A stretch of DNA of 64,000 bases from Acanthornis magna (taxonomy: Eukaryota > Chordata > Aves > Passeriformes > Acanthizidae), in the NCBI GenBank assembly GCA_036785705.1, contig JAWUZG010000299.1, positions 620,001 to 684,000 of the forward strand, given 5' to 3'. This document shows positions 22,754-36,454 of this stretch, piece by piece. The notes under the pieces were generated by a model. That model made no database searches, was not told the DNA's origin, and saw only the letters and a list, made by a program, of their open reading frames with translations. The translations under genes and the position numbers were made by a program. Numbering within the stretch: position 1 is the stretch's first letter; each line of letters begins with the position of its first letter.

Positions 22754-25700
22754 ATTACCGTAATTTGTCAAAAAAATACCTGCACAGACTCTTCACTTCC
22801 AAAGGTGTAACCCAGCTAATTTTCAAAGCTCTTTAGTACAAAAACAAGGAAGTATCTTTCATTATGGACAAATGACAGGCTACATTATGTGCTGTATAGG
22901 AAGGTATCTGCTATGATTTCACAATTTCTTTAAACTTCAGGAGTTTATTACTAAGGTCATACAAAATGTGGAAAGATATTTATATCCAAAGATGTAGCCC
23001 CATTATCACATACCCAAAACTTGCTTTGCAATATTTCCAATATTGGATAACAAAGATTATTTTTCAAAGAACATAATTTCTTTTCTGAAAATGAAAATTA
23101 CTTCATTAAAGAGAATGTAATTAAAATATAATTGTTCTAAATAACATTGACTTTTGCTGATATTTTTTTCATGTTTTTTCTAAATGGTAATTCTCTTTGC
23201 AAGTGAGAATGTCTACATAACAACAAACACCAAAACCAGAATCCTTTGAATTTCTATTGTCACAAAATGAATTGTTTTATCTTATCTGCATAATAAAAAT
23301 AATAATAAACCTTCATTTTTTCTTTTGAAATACTCCAGTTCTAGAATATCACCCATTAGTTACTATAGGGAGAGAGATTAAACCATAAAAGTAATGGAAG
23401 TCTAACAGCGGATGAAGAAATTAAAAACATAATGCAATTAAATGAAAAAAGCAATCATATGGTTTTGTCACAGCTATAAATTGTCCTACAGCAGAACACA
23501 ATGTCATACACAATGTCCAGCATAATGTCTGGCAATTTTACTGGAATTGTAGAGAGGAAAAAGATGTGTTTCATACATTTTTTTTTTTTTTTTTAATGCA
23601 AGTAAATAGAAATCAGTTTTAAAATAAAATCCACATGCGCAGATATGTGCATTATCATCTTCAAATAAAACAACCTTGCAAAACTGAACTTACAAAACCT
23701 ATACACAGCTTTATTAAAATAAAGGACATTGCTGTGCATATTTCTTCAATATTTCAATTCATTCAGTCTCGACAAAATCATTTTAGCCAATAAGCCAAAG
23801 TTACTAATTTGCCTAAAGATAAATCCCAAGTTAACTGAAATATTTTAGGATCCCAAAAACTAATTCCGAGAATCCCCTCAGGATGGTGACTGAAACCCAG
23901 CTAGTCCAAAATACACTCCCAAACACAGTTCATGTTTCAGAGCAGACTACTGCTGCTGTGCATTAATTTCTTGCTTTCTGTGGTCCTCTTTAATCTGAAT
24001 AGTGAAATATTCCGCACATGCTGCAAGATACACTGGAAATACTGTAGCAACACCCAAGATACTTCATGTATCTATGTACTTCTTGTATCTATGTACTTTA
24101 ATATCTGTGTTGATGTTAAAATGAAAATGAAGACCAAATCTTTTTCTGCTCTGTTAATATGAAACATCAAAAGATTTCTCGTTCTGTACTAGGTACAATT
24201 TAACCTTATAACCTTCTTATGTATTATTTTTTCAATTAATCTGTACTATAAACTAAAATAATTTTCATTATTTCTTAACAAAAGCAGCATTTTGTTCCAA
24301 TTTTCCAGTTACTAGAGGCAGAGAGAACCATCCTTTACTGATTGTCTGGTACTGATTGATGGTACATTGAAATGTGATGAAAAGTGACAACAAGAAAGAG
24401 AGAACACCTTGATGTAGACACCATGTTTTTGGTTCTTGGAGGACAATAAAATCTTCATTGTTTGCATTTTCTCCACTGAGAATAAATCAACTAAAGTAAG
24501 TAAATATTTTGACTTTGATTAATGTGGAATAACAATTTTCATTTGAGCAGTGGCTTTTAAAATCCAAAAGAGCATTAAAGTCTTAGAAAAACTTCAAGCT
24601 GTATATAGGCTCCATAGCTGCATCACTTCGTCCACCACTGGAGTGAAACTACTGCTGGTGTGAAATATGAGAATATTGAGAAATATGAGCACAGTCAGGC
24701 ACAGGAGAAGAACCAAAGAACAGCTTCTCAGTGTAGAGCCGAAGGGAAAACAAACTTCATGTATGGAAAGAGAGCCAGGCTTTAGGGCCCCCATCCCTTT
24801 CCTTTAACATTTCTGAGCTTTTTGGGTCAAGCAATGTTAAAGGAACCCTTTGGCCAAGACACGCTGACAAATTACAGGTTGGATATTATCCAGTCATGTG
24901 GGATTATTTCTATAGATAGATCTTTTCCAACTTTATAAACACTTTTTTCTCTCTTTATAAGTTACAGCAATAGTTCAGTGCTACTGATTTTTACCCCACC
25001 TTCTGCAATTTGGCTCGTTGGTAGCTTTATTCATGACCCCACATTGAGTGACTCGCTGAATTGTTATCACTTCCTGGTGTCTCAGATATTAGTTCTCTTC
25101 AGAGCCTGTAGCCCACCAGCGAACTTCATTTTCCCTCCAAGAAAAGCAAGAAGTCCTCCCTCTGCATTCCAGGGAGATGTTCCTCCCTGCTGGCATGTGG
25201 AAGCAGTGGGCTGTCCAGGCTGCTTGCTCTTCCCAGGAGCAGCAGCTGGGACTGCCCAGGTGGTCAGATGTTTCCTTTGTCTGTTATATTCCAGATTCTT
25301 CCATCCCAGCAGGTACATTGTGGTCTTTTTCACTCAAGTCCAGTGTGTCAGCTTATATTTTTCAGTCTGAACACAGGGAAACTATTAAAACACATTTTGT
25401 TTAATGTCTTAAACATGGTAGAATGGTAGTAGTTTAAAGAAATGGCAGCTGCATGGCCCCAGGACTTTTTTCATATGTCCTGCCACTGTGATGCAAATAG
25501 CATAAGTGCCTAAAGAGGCACGGCCCAGCTGGGCATGTTAAGAGGCATGAGCACTCAGTGGTTTAATAAAGACCCAGTTCTATTACTGGCACCAAAGGCG
25601 AGGTCAATTCAGGAAATGCTGTTGCCGATTCACAACCTACTTCTTGCTCCTTGTTTTAATGAGAAAACACAGTATGGCTAAAACTGAAAGTGAGGCCTTG

Positions 25701-26715
25701 CAGTGCAGCCCACATTGTGTTTCCTAACAGTATTTCTATGGTTCTTGGCTATACTTGCTGAAATCAGGCTTTCACTTCTTATTATGTCCACTGTTCATTA
25801 CCTATTTCCTAAACAAATATCTACTTTGACATCTGAAAGCTAAAGAAATGCTTTTATAAGTCTAATGTGACATATTTCTCTTCTGCAATCTAATCCCACA
25901 AAGGCACAGAGAAATGCACAAATAGTTCTGAAAGATACAAAATCCAAGTGGCTTGGAGGACGCTTCCAAAGTAGAGAGCATTTGATGAAGAATGCCGTGC
26001 TTTGAACCGTCAGGATGTCCTGAAGCATATGAGCTCTTATAGAGAAAACCAGCAACTAAAGCTCTACCTGCCTAGAAAGTAAAATCATTATATAATTGTT
26101 GCGAATTTTCAGCAGTGCATGTAGGAGAAGGCTGGTTAAATACTCTTCCAGGGAATGAGAGGTTGATTTAGAGGCAGTGGAGTCACAGTCAGCGGAATTC
26201 TACATCTCATACAAGTTATTACTATGGTTAACATGTCTCCCTATTTATATATTTCCTGGATTTCATTTCTTTGCTTTACTTATTGGTGATGAACAAGCCT
26301 TAAAAACAGAGGCACAAAGGTCATAACAAACTGTGAGCAAGGAAGGTATTAGGCCTCTCAGTCAGGACCTGCCACTATCAGGTCTAAGGAGATGACTGAA
26401 AAGGAGGGTCACAAAAACAGCCTTTGCATAAGACACTTTTATGTATCCCAGATAAAGCAATTTGAGTAACAAAGAGCAAAAAACCTCCAATTTATTTGCA
26501 GTGCAATAACTGCGGCATGAGTAGAAGGGTCATGTTTCAATGGGCAAAGTTCTTGAAGGTTGCAGACTGTCATCTACTCCCAAGGAACTGCAAAACAAGT
26601 GCCTTTACATGAGTACAAGGGGTTCTTGATGTTGGATGTGCCTGGCTAACCTCAGACGTACTCATGGGATTTCGGAAAAGGCAGTATGGTGCAGAAGATT
26701 CAGAGAATTGGACAT
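22754..26715. other. AT-rich sequence, no recognised gene
   Basis: About 4 kb without a recognised repeat. T17 lies at 23578-23594. A direct repeat 'tatctatgtactt' occurs twice near 24068-24098. A 130-codon plus frame at 24978-25370 overlaps an 83-codon minus frame and shows no domain. Confidence 0.4.
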
Positions 26716-26972
26716 TCACGGAATCACAGACACATGGATCCACTAAGGAAAAAACCTTTAAAATAGAGTCCAGCCACCAGCCCAGCACCACCACAATGTT
26801 TACCACTAACCATTCCTCAGGTGCCATATCCACATGGTTTTGGAACACTTCTTGTGATGGTGACTCCACCATCTCCCTGGACAGCCTATTCCAATGCCTT
26901 GAAACCCTTCCTGTGAATTTTTTTTTCCTAGTAGCTGATCTAAACCTCTCCTGGTGCAACTTGAGGCCGTTC
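26716..26972 (-). mobile_element. CR1 LINE 3' fragment
   Basis: It shows 'cacggaatcacagacacatg', then 'cccagcaccaccacaatgtt', 'ggtgactccaccatctccct', 'ggacagcctattccaatgcc' and 'ctgatctaaacctctcctgg'. Minus-strand CR1 3' UTR, about 255 bp. A run of nine T interrupts the consensus near 26918. The overlapping 131- and 153-codon frames are not genes. Confidence 0.88.
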
Positions 26973-29560
26973 AAAGAACTGCTGTGGCTTGCAAGCAAAT
27001 CAAAAGCCTCCACCATGGTACCAAGCTTCACTATTCCTCACACAAAGGAAGGGACTTGAAAACAGAATGAAAATAAAAAACAAGCTAATGAAAACTTACT
27101 GCAGCAAGAGTCATTAACTGCTTAAATAAATGCAGTTTCTAAGCTTATTACATTAGAACAAGTGTCACTTTTACTGACTTGAAAATGTGTGGAGCTGCTG
27201 CAAACTAGTGCTGCATCCCCATAAAAGATAAAGGGAGAGGGATTTTATAGGCTCACAATTCTGTTTACCAGGGGCTAGAAAAAGGAAAAAGAGCTGGTCA
27301 GACAAAAAAAAAAAAGTATCCATGTTTAGGGTAAAGAAAAGAAATCATCTGTTATGAAGATAAGAAATTGAAAGCCTGTTCAAATTCCTCTACTGCAAAT
27401 GTCCTTATTCATCCGTTTGTTTATTTCCATTTTTCAAGGAAAGATACTGAGAATTACCCAAAGGCTCTCCAGCCTGTCAAAAACACATAAACACTTACGT
27501 TTTCACTTATGAGATTAATTTTTTATGGAATTAGGTGATCCACCACTTTTCCTCCTTTCCCACTGTGAGGTCAATTCTGCAAGATGAGAGATCTTTCCTT
27601 TAGTCCAACACTATTTGAAAGGAAACCAAAGGAATGAGCTTCTTTAGTTATGGCTCTGCTCTGTGCTAAGGCTCCTCTTTCTCTTTACTGTGTCCCACAT
27701 GTAAACATTATGGGAATGTTTGTGTTTTATGTTTTCCTCCTACAGTCTTCCAAACAGCCTGGGTCAGAACTCTCATCTAGAAAGGGTAGAGCAGCAGCTT
27801 TGCCTGATATCTGATAAGCATTCAACAAACTCCTAGAGGAACATGTGTATTGCATAATTCTCAGAAGGGGCAATAAATGGAATGGAAAAATAATGGAAAA
27901 ACAACGAAGTTATTTACAGTGGTGATGAGCTGCAAGACTTATGGACATTAAAGTACATAACCTATTACATCATTTCTCAATTTCTACCAAAAAAAAGAGA
28001 AAACATAATATGAATTTCTTTACTTGACTGGAGGGAATTATTAGTGAGCTGTGACAGTACTATGTGAAAGGCAGTTTGAATATGCTTTTAATCATGACCT
28101 CACTGACAGGTGCAAAACTACTTTAAATGGAGGTGAGATGTCCAAGGCAAATGGTGGTTTATATTTTGAGTAAGCTTCATTGCTTTTTTCAGCACAGATT
28201 GGAAACCAAGGGAAATCGAAAGCCTGTAAACAGCTTTTATTCTCATTTAAAATCTGTATCTTTTCATCTCAATAGCCAGATAAAACATTAAGTTTAGCTA
28301 GAGGAGGACAGATATCAAATTCTAAAGCTTCAGAGGAAAAGAGAGAGCGAAAGGAAAGATGAAAAATATATTAAAAGCTGGTTTCTGCAGAAAGTATAAA
28401 TCTTACCAGTTGAGCAGGGGAAGTCATATGCTTTAGTGATATATTAATTCCTCCCAGGTCAAAGGCTCCTTTAACATACCTGCCACCATGTCATGAGGTA
28501 GTCTGAATGAAATTCAATGCTTGTGAAAGGTTGGAAGATGATGATGATTCAAAATCAAAATATTTTATTTGTGAAATATTCTACCGAAAGTTGGTGTCTG
28601 ATAGACCCTTGATTTGCTTATTTTCCTGGTAGAGCTAAAGTTGTAATGAGAAACTCACCCGACCCAGGCTTCAACTTGAAACCCAACACAAGTTGACTCA
28701 GAAATAAAATAATTTTTGATTTTTGACTCTTGCGTTTCAGTTTTTCAGTAAGAGCCCTGGATTACCTCTGGCTGGCATTCCTACCAGGGCAGAAAGCCTT
28801 TTGGGAACTGAGGATGACTTTGTACTCTCCCCTTGTACTCTCTTCTCTCATTCCCCAAAGTACCTTTCTCCTCAGCGCCCTTGAAACATAGCAACTGGGT
28901 CCAGAGGCGGGAGTCTGCATGCATGCCCAAGACTGCTCTTTTAATAAAGAGAATGATTTTTAAGTAGTCTGACACTTTCAAAAGTTCTAAATGAGCTAAA
29001 TAAAATCAATAAGTAGACAGTAAATTTATAAGATTAATATTAGGGGAAAAATACAGAAATAAATTACTCGTTATTCTCTTAAATATCTTTCCTCGATCTG
29101 TCCTGCCATGCATTTCAGTGCAAATATAGAAAATAAACAGGCTATTTTCTCTGTGTTTTCTGTGTCCCACCTCCAGCTGGGGTAGAGTGGATGGTTCACA
29201 GATGGTTGGATTAACATCTACAAAGCATCTGGCAGGGAATGCAAGCCTGTGAGGTATTCAGCTTCCCTGGACACTGAAGGCATTCAGCACTCAACTGAGA
29301 AGTCTTAATTGTGCCATGCTTTACCATGGAAGCAAATTTCTTCATTGCCCAGTTGGTTACCAGTTTAAAAACTGAAATATGAACCCTCATAGCCTTGTCA
29401 AGTTCGTGTTAGAAAATGCACAGCTGTCACGGTTACTCACAGAAACATCCACATAGATATTCCTCCTTCTACTGTCCTGCGACAGCATATTCCACAGATC
29501 TAGTTGTGTGTTATCTCTTGTATTTTTTAATACTTTCTGTTTTTCAGTGAAGGACTTCGA
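26973..29560. other. AT-rich sequence, no recognised gene
   Basis: I see no repeat family and no gene. Short A-runs occur (for example around 27306-27317). The only frame over 60 codons is at 28781-28981 (minus), without a domain. Confidence 0.4.
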
Positions 29561-29692
29561 ATCCTGGAAGTGTTCAAGGATGGGGCTTGGAGTACCCTGG
29601 TCTAGGAGAAGGTGTCCCTGCCCACAGCCGGGGTTGGAACAGGATGGGCTTTAGGGTCCCTTCCAACCCAAACCATTCTGTGATTCTACAAT
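29561..29692 (+). mobile_element. CR1 LINE 3' end
   Basis: Sense-strand CR1 end: 'ctggaagtgttcaaggatgg', 'gagaaggtgtccctgcccac', 'gggtcccttccaacccaaac' and 'cattctgtgattctaca'. It faces a minus-strand CR1 whose 3' end lies 228 bp away. Confidence 0.92.
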
Positions 29693-29920
29693 ACATTTCT
29701 GTAACTTACACTAGAAGCATGTGGAGCAATCCAATGAATTTGGCAATGCTTCCCCATTGAAGCAAGAAGGGCAGAAGGGCAGATGGAGCTGCACCTTGAT
29801 GTGCATGGGAAGTTTGTGCAGAATTTTCCATGCTCAGCAAACCAGTCAGGACTGCTCCTGTCTTCCTTATATTTTTTGTCATTGATTCTGTGCCCCAGAG
29901 CTCTTCAAACATGTTATTGT

Positions 29921-30070
29921 ACAGAATCATAATGCAGAATCTCAGCACCAATGGTTTGGGGTGGAAGAGACCTTAAAGACCTTCCAGTTCCAACCCCTGC
30001 CATGGGCAGGGACACTTTCCACCTGACCAGTTTGCCTGGGGGCTGATCCAACATGACCTTGAACACTTCA
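29921..30070 (-). mobile_element. CR1 LINE 3' end
   Basis: It begins 'acagaatcataatgcagaat', then 'aatggtttggggtggaagag', 'ccatgggcagggacactttc' and 'gaccttgaacacttc'. With 29561-29692 it forms a tail-to-tail imperfect inverted repeat of about 130 bp per arm. Confidence 0.9.
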
Positions 30071-32539
30071 ATAATAATTTAATCAGTTTTAACAAGCTAA
30101 CGGACAATAGACAATATCAAAAGGCCACTGCCAGTGAAGACATCACATTCTTCAACTTGGGAGAACACTGCTGCTTTTCAGATGAAATATTAATTTCCCA
30201 AGAAATCGCTGGGTCACATTTTCTTAACCTTTCTTTACCCTTTTCTCCTGCTTCTATGATATCTTAAATGCATGACTAACTTAATGCCACAATTACCTCC
30301 TTGGAGGCAGCAAACGAGACAGCAACAACATGAGTTTTGGCACAGCTTGTGCCAAACTACAGCTCTCATTTATAAATCCAGGAGGAGGAATACATTTCTA
30401 TCCAGCAAGATCATTGTGTACCATATGACTAATATTCTGACAGAGGATAACATGCAAAATAAAAACCATCAGACATTTTGATACAACACAAGCAAATGCT
30501 TTGCTTTTGAAAAAATGCATTTTCTCCCAAGGAAAAATTTGTCATCAAAACTGGGGTTTAGTTGACTCATTTTTAAAGGAGATTTCAAAATCTATGACAC
30601 AAAAACATGAGAATAATTCAACCTTTATAAACAGTCTGTATAAACTGTAATAATGCAATTTTTTCACAATGTTGTGGAAAACCCATATACCAGATTTTAA
30701 CCACGACCAAAGGACACATGAAAACATTTGGGTGTTTTCCACTGTACCTTCTTGCAGTTATTCAGTGTAGTTTCTTTGTATTATCCAAAACTACTTGCAG
30801 GAAATTTCCTGGAGAAGAAAGACACCCTACCTTTCATGTAAGCATTTTTGATTTCTTTCTCTGTTCACAGTCGGTACCACTGTTGGTATTCCAAGGGTCA
30901 TGAGGATTTCTGCGCACCATAAATGGCCCTGGAAAGGTACTGAGGCCTGTTTTACTATACATCTGCTAACAAGCCTACAGGCAAACTGGCCTGCCTACTG
31001 AGTAACACTAGAAATTCAATCTTCACTTTTTATTTACAGCTTAAATCTTTTACAGCTGCAAATTAAATGAGACAGATGTGATCAGAGGGGGTTATGAGGA
31101 CACATGCTCACCTAGCTCTGACTCCTCAGTTTAGTTCAGAATTTAAACCCAGGAATTCGGATTGTGAGGGTTCAGCTGATAAAAGTTTATTACTGCTTAG
31201 GATGTGAGCTGTGATGAAAGGCACTGGCAAAGTAGGAACAGGGTCTGATAAACAGCAGCAGGGAGCGTTAGACAAAATGTCCCTGGTGAGGCACAAACAG
31301 TTGCTCTGCCTGTGGCAGAACTTGTCCCAGGATACCACTGCAGTGTGGAGAGAAAAATGGGCAGGCTTTGATGATTTTGCTGTGGTAATGACACTGGCTG
31401 TACTTGGTCCCATTACATGTCTTCTGGTGGGGATTATCAGAGGGAGGGTGTTCATTCCTCTATCCAAAGAGAAACAGCTTCACTTTTGTCTTAGAGCACT
31501 CAGCTTTCCAAAGGCATTAGAGAAGTTTCCCAGCCAAAATCTCTGAAAAACAGCCATGGTGCAATGGGACAAGAGAGAAGATCCTCTAGTGAATTAGTAA
31601 CTAGCTAAAAGACAGGAAACAAACGTAGGGGGAAAAAATGACGGGTTGTGCACAAGGGAGAAGATTATCACATCCCATGTGGTTTTTTCTTGTTCAGCAT
31701 ATTCCTAAGTCATCTGGAAAATGGGGCAAGTAATGAGGTGAAAAAGTCAAAATTCAACATTTTAAAAATGCAGTAAAGACCTTCAGTTGAACTGAGTAAT
31801 TCCTCAATGGATTGTTCATTCACAAACACTTTTATATTTAAACTGTTCATTCTAGTATTTAAAATCTATTTTTCACATGGGAGAATATTTTCTTACCCAG
31901 CTCTATTTCTGTGCAACTACTAGGTTTGCTGAAGAAATAGTCAAATTTTGATGGCAATTACAAAACCCCCTTGCCAATCTACTCCACCTTCCTGAAGAGT
32001 TACCTTACTATCCTACCTCTCATTCACAGTTTTTCCCTTTCACTGACTGTCTGTAAAGTTGTTAAGAGCTTGTGCTGCAAAATCTGGATCCTTGTTGTCC
32101 AAGTAGATCGATGAGAATAACTTTCCTAGGGTGACTTTTTTACAGTTGTCATCACCTTGGCTGGGTCTAACAGGCATTCAAAAGGTGAAAACACTGAAAG
32201 AACTGGATATGAATTGTTAAAATTTGGCTCGCCTGTAGTGCTTTATACATATTTGTTGACTCCTATATTTTAACACACCAAAATAAAAACACATGACAGC
32301 AGCCCCCAGTTGTCTCAAAGTGTCTCAAATGATTCAGAGGGGGAAAGTGAGCATCAGAGAACCCCCATACGGTGCTTCCAGTGAGGAATACAGTGTAAAT
32401 AGTGGGAGGAAAGTAAGTGCAACATGCTCTGTAATAAGATATGGAAAGTGCAGCAGCTGCTCTCGTTGCCCAGACTGTCCCCTCATTTCTAGGGACATGG
32501 TGATGATCCATGGGCAAGATGCACCACCATCTCAGAGAT
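30071..32539. other. AT-rich sequence, no recognised gene
   Basis: No repeat family recognised. Around 31190-31550 the sequence is slightly richer in GC and open on both strands: 111 codons plus at 31211-31546 with a hydrophobic stretch VVMTLAVLGPITCLLVGII, and 113 codons minus at 31126-31467. Neither has a recognised domain and one must be a shadow if the other is real. Confidence 0.35.
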
Positions 32540-32625
32540 TCTTATACCCACATGTTTTAAGGTCAGAAGGGACTGTGGAATTCATCTGATCTTACCTAGT
32601 ACAGTACAGGGCAGTGAGTGGTGCC
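32540..32625 (-). mobile_element. Very old CR1-like 3' fragment
   Basis: The stretch 'acatgttttaaggtcagaag', 'ggactgtggaattcatctga', 'tcttacctagtacagtacag' resembles the complement of an ancient sauropsid CR1/L3-type 3' end ('...ttaaggccagaagggacc...'). It is short and diverged, so the call rests on about 60 bases. Confidence 0.5.
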
Positions 32626-34582
32626 TTAATATTTCTATTAAAGATTCTCCTTCCCCTATGAGTGAACGATGTTATCCCGGGAACCATGGCTGAACAGCAG
32701 GCTCCCTCTAAAGTACATCCAATCATAAATTAAGCGCTCTGAATCTAATTCTTACTTGCAGCGAAAAGACACTGAATATAGTGATGGAGTCCAACAAATG
32801 CCTACTAATTCTTCTGTGGCCAGGTTACATTGGAAAATAATGTCTATTGGATAATCCACAGTAATCCTTCGTTCCTTACAACTTCCAATTTTTGGGATAA
32901 GCCTTCCTTCTTCACCCTTTTAGTCCAGGGAAAACTCTAATCAGACTTTTCTGATATTTGTGTTTGCCTTGTAACCCTGTACTTCACCATCTTCTGCTGT
33001 AAGGGCTTGATCAAGGGGTCTGTGTGGAGCTGTGTCAGAAACACATCTGCAGTTCACATCTCACAAAACCATCACATGGAAACCAGATTCTACTTCTTGG
33101 TGGGTGAAAGGATTGGACAAGTTGTCCTTAAATCTTTCATCCATCCCTTTGCTTTTCCTTCCACAAAGAGCAAAGAGCATCTTGAGTAGAAATCACACCT
33201 ACAACACACATAAGACACTACAGTACACTGAAAATGCCAACAGTGCTGTAACACCAAGGGCTAAACCATGAAAGGCTGTTATGATTTTGAAAAAGTGAAA
33301 TTCCTCCCTCTGTGCTAACAGAAGTGAAACTTGTTCATCATAAACTCAATTTATAATCACTATTACTGCCTCCTCCTATGTTTTTCATTTCTAGAGGATT
33401 CAGATGAGAAGATACACATAAACACATGCAGGAAACAATCCCCTTACACCTATATAAAAGCTAAATTTTAAATGAGAAAGGTCAAAAAAGTTCAGATTGA
33501 GCAAAACTGGAGCTCAGTTAATTTCCACACCCCCTACCCCTGCCATAATACCTGGGCACATTTACATGTATTCCTTCTGACAGATTCCTGTGAGGCAGGA
33601 AATTGGTTTTATCTGTGGAAAAGCAGACTAAAGGATTTGTGCATGGTCACACAGTGAATCTATAAGGAAAAAGGAATTTAGGTATGATTTCTCAGTTGCG
33701 AAAAGCACTCTAAGCCCTGGACTCTGAATCTATTTCAAACAAAGGTATATATGCTCAGTCACCCATATTTTCTCAGGTAGCAGTTAGTTCTGAGTCCCTT
33801 AATGAGCTGTATAAATCAGCATTTTTCTAGAACTTAATGAGGAAAGACCTGAGCCTACTTTTTCAAACTCATAGGGCTAAACCTCCCAGAATACATACAT
33901 ATACCACTGCCTGGTTTTTCATCCCATAAAGCAGATATGTTTGAGCCACACACAAAGAAAACACAATGGAATATCCTGAAGATAATACAATGGAGTATCC
34001 TTTCTCTGCAAGAAATGCACAATGAAGCTGGACAAGGGTTTTTCTGCTTTTAAACCCTTTTCAATAGTAAAACGTTTTTCATCAGTTAGAAGTATAGAAA
34101 AAGTGTGTGTCTCCCTCACAGAGTTTCATTTTTCCTTCTTTCATGAAAAGTTTTGTCTTCGTAAAGACAGAAGTGCTATACACTGTGTTTTGGGAGGGGT
34201 TAAGGGAGAAGTTCCTCCATATTCACCCAAAACTGAAAGTGCTTTCAATTGAAAAGAGTGTCATGGATCTTTCTGAAGGATTCAGTGTGCTCACTTCACA
34301 CTCAATGGCATCTGGTGATGAATATATCACCTCTCCCTGGATGCAGCTGCCATCATAGCACTGTCCTGACCTAATCACCAAACTATGTAAGAATGATAAA
34401 GAGCTGTTAGAGAGCATCTAATGCAAGGACATGGAGATGGTGAAGGGTCTGGAGGGGAAGCCATACATGGAACAGCTGAGATTTTCAGTCTTACTGAAAA
34501 GCTGACATTTGACAGAAAAATATTCACTGAATACTTGTAATGGCAATCAGTGCCATCTCACTGGCTCAGCAATGTTATAAGA
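32626..34582. other. AT-rich sequence, no recognised gene
   Basis: I see no repeat or gene. A near-duplicated 14-base motif ('acaatggaatatcct' and 'acaatggagtatcct') lies at about 33963-33999. Confidence 0.4.
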
Positions 34583-36405
34583 GTCACAGAATCACAGGCT
34601 TAAGGGCTGCAAGGGACCTCAGAAGGACTCCTGCTGAAATCCAACAAAATGGACACTGCACAATCTCTCTGAGCAACCTCTTCAGTTCTTAACTGTCCTC
34701 GCGGAGAAAAACTTTCTCCCTCCATGCAATCTGAACCACTCTTGTTTCGGTTCATAACTACTGTCTCTTGTACTCTTATCTGTCTCATCCTGCATGTCAT
34801 TGATAAGATGTTAAACAGGGCAGGTTTCACAGCAGAGCCCTGTTATAGTCTGCTTATTAATGGGCTCACAGTGGAGTCATACCCCTCATCCTTGACCTTC
34901 TGAAACCAGTCAAGCTGTGTTTGTTGTCCATGTGATTGTCCTCCCATCTGGGCTACAGTACCAAAACCCGAATTCAATCACATTGTGAGATTGACCAAAG
35001 CCTCAATGCAGCGAAGGTAAAGGACAATCAGGGCCCTTTACCATTCACTCATTCAGTCACTTCCCTATGGAGCAGTCAGGTGGGTCAGACATGATTTAAC
35101 CTTGGCCAGTTGATGTTCCCAGCCACTTTATGTGGCCATCATGTCCACAGAAATGCGCTCCTAGAGGTCTCACTCCACAATTTTCCCATGGTTCACAACC
35201 AAGGTGGTCAGTTTCTTGCATCATTATTTCAGCCTTTTCAGATGAGTTCAAATTTTGCTTCTCCAGTTGTCATGAAACTTCCTCAGTCCCTATGATCTTT
35301 CAAGAGCAGCAGAAAGGGGCCTTAGGAGGTCACCATCCAGCCCTTTCAGCACCCTTGGATGCATGCCAGGTCTCATGGGCTTGCATGATCCAGTTTTTCT
35401 CATGTAAATCCTGACTCAACCCTCATTCTCTCATGGTAGCTCTTCTCCCCCTTGTACCTCTTCACTCAGTTTAGGGGCACAGAAAATCTTGTCGATAACA
35501 ACAGATGCAAACTGGATGTCTCTGCCTTACTATGCCTCTGTTTTTAAATCCCATACAACAATGAGTCCAAATTTGCCTCCTTGTAAGCATTTTGTTGCTT
35601 ACTTAACTGTATGAGCTCTTTTTGCTGCCCTTCTTGTCCCTTGCAAATCTCTATTCCACTTAATCTTTCATTTTCCTAACACTATAGTTGCATGTTCAAG
35701 GAAATTTTTAAGTTTCTCATGGGCAGCTTGTCCCTGTTCCCACCTCCTGTGCAGTGCCTCTTTGCTTTAAAGCTCTGCCATGGCTCTGCTTACCCAAGCT
35801 GGTCCCCTGATACATCCACTCGTTTTCCTGACTGTGCCTGGAGGATGCTTGGAGGATGCTTAGCGGATGCTCTTCTTTCAGCCTTGCCAATTTTCCAGAG
35901 CTCCTCTGCCTTTCAACAAGCTTTCCAGCTCCCTGAATAACCCACAGTCTCTTCTCCTAAAGCACAAGGTCTGTACTCAGCTATTCTCTGTTCTCATTCC
36001 CCTCCAGATCCTGAATATCCCCACTTCATGGCCTTTAAAGCCACAAACTCTCACATTGCTACACAGCACATCCTGATTAGTTAACAACAGCTTTGTCTGC
36101 AGTCATGGCTGTTGATCCACCCAGCACCTCTATCAGAAAGTAATTCCCAACAACCTCCAAAAGCCCCCTCAGCTGCTGTGTCCCACCATATTGGCAGATG
36201 TTGGTTAAAGCATGCCTTGAGAACCAGCCTGTGATCTAGGGACACAAGTTACCTGAGGAGGACTTCATCCACTCCTCACCCTGACCAGGATGTCTGTAAG
36301 TCACTGTCACTGCAGTGTCACCCCTGCTTGTCTCTCATGTGATCCTGACTCAAAAGTTGTTGCCCAGCTGTTGTCCAGCCCAAACCAGAGTTCTGGCATC
36401 AGAGC
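34583..36405 (-). mobile_element. Ancient CR1 LINE, 3' half (split copy, part 1)
   Basis: It starts with the CR1 tail complement 'gtcacagaatcacaggctta'. It then follows the complement of ORF2: 'cattgataagatgttaaaca' (thumb and RT region), 'gtcagacatgatttaacctt', 'cttggatgcatgccagg', then 'ccagatcctgaatatcccca' and 'gcacctctatcagaaagtaa' (endonuclease/linker region). Divergence is high and no frame survives. The copy continues at 36693-36914 and 37871-38215, interrupted by two LTR insertions. A triplicated 11-base unit (ggaggatgctt) sits at 35840-35872. Confidence 0.75.
35840..35872. repeat. Short tandem repeat, three 11-base units
   Basis: The unit ggaggatgctt occurs twice exactly and a third time with changes (agcggatgctc). 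It lies inside the ancient CR1 copy and looks like a local slippage product. Confidence 0.85.
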
Positions 36406-36454
36406 TTCCTTAGCATAGAGGGAAATGAAGAGTGAATGGGAGACTGGGAGAAGG

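Noticed and set aside
31126..31546. Paired 111- and 113-codon frames with a possible membrane segment
   Set aside because: They overlap on opposite strands, no family is recognised, and neither has supporting gene structure.
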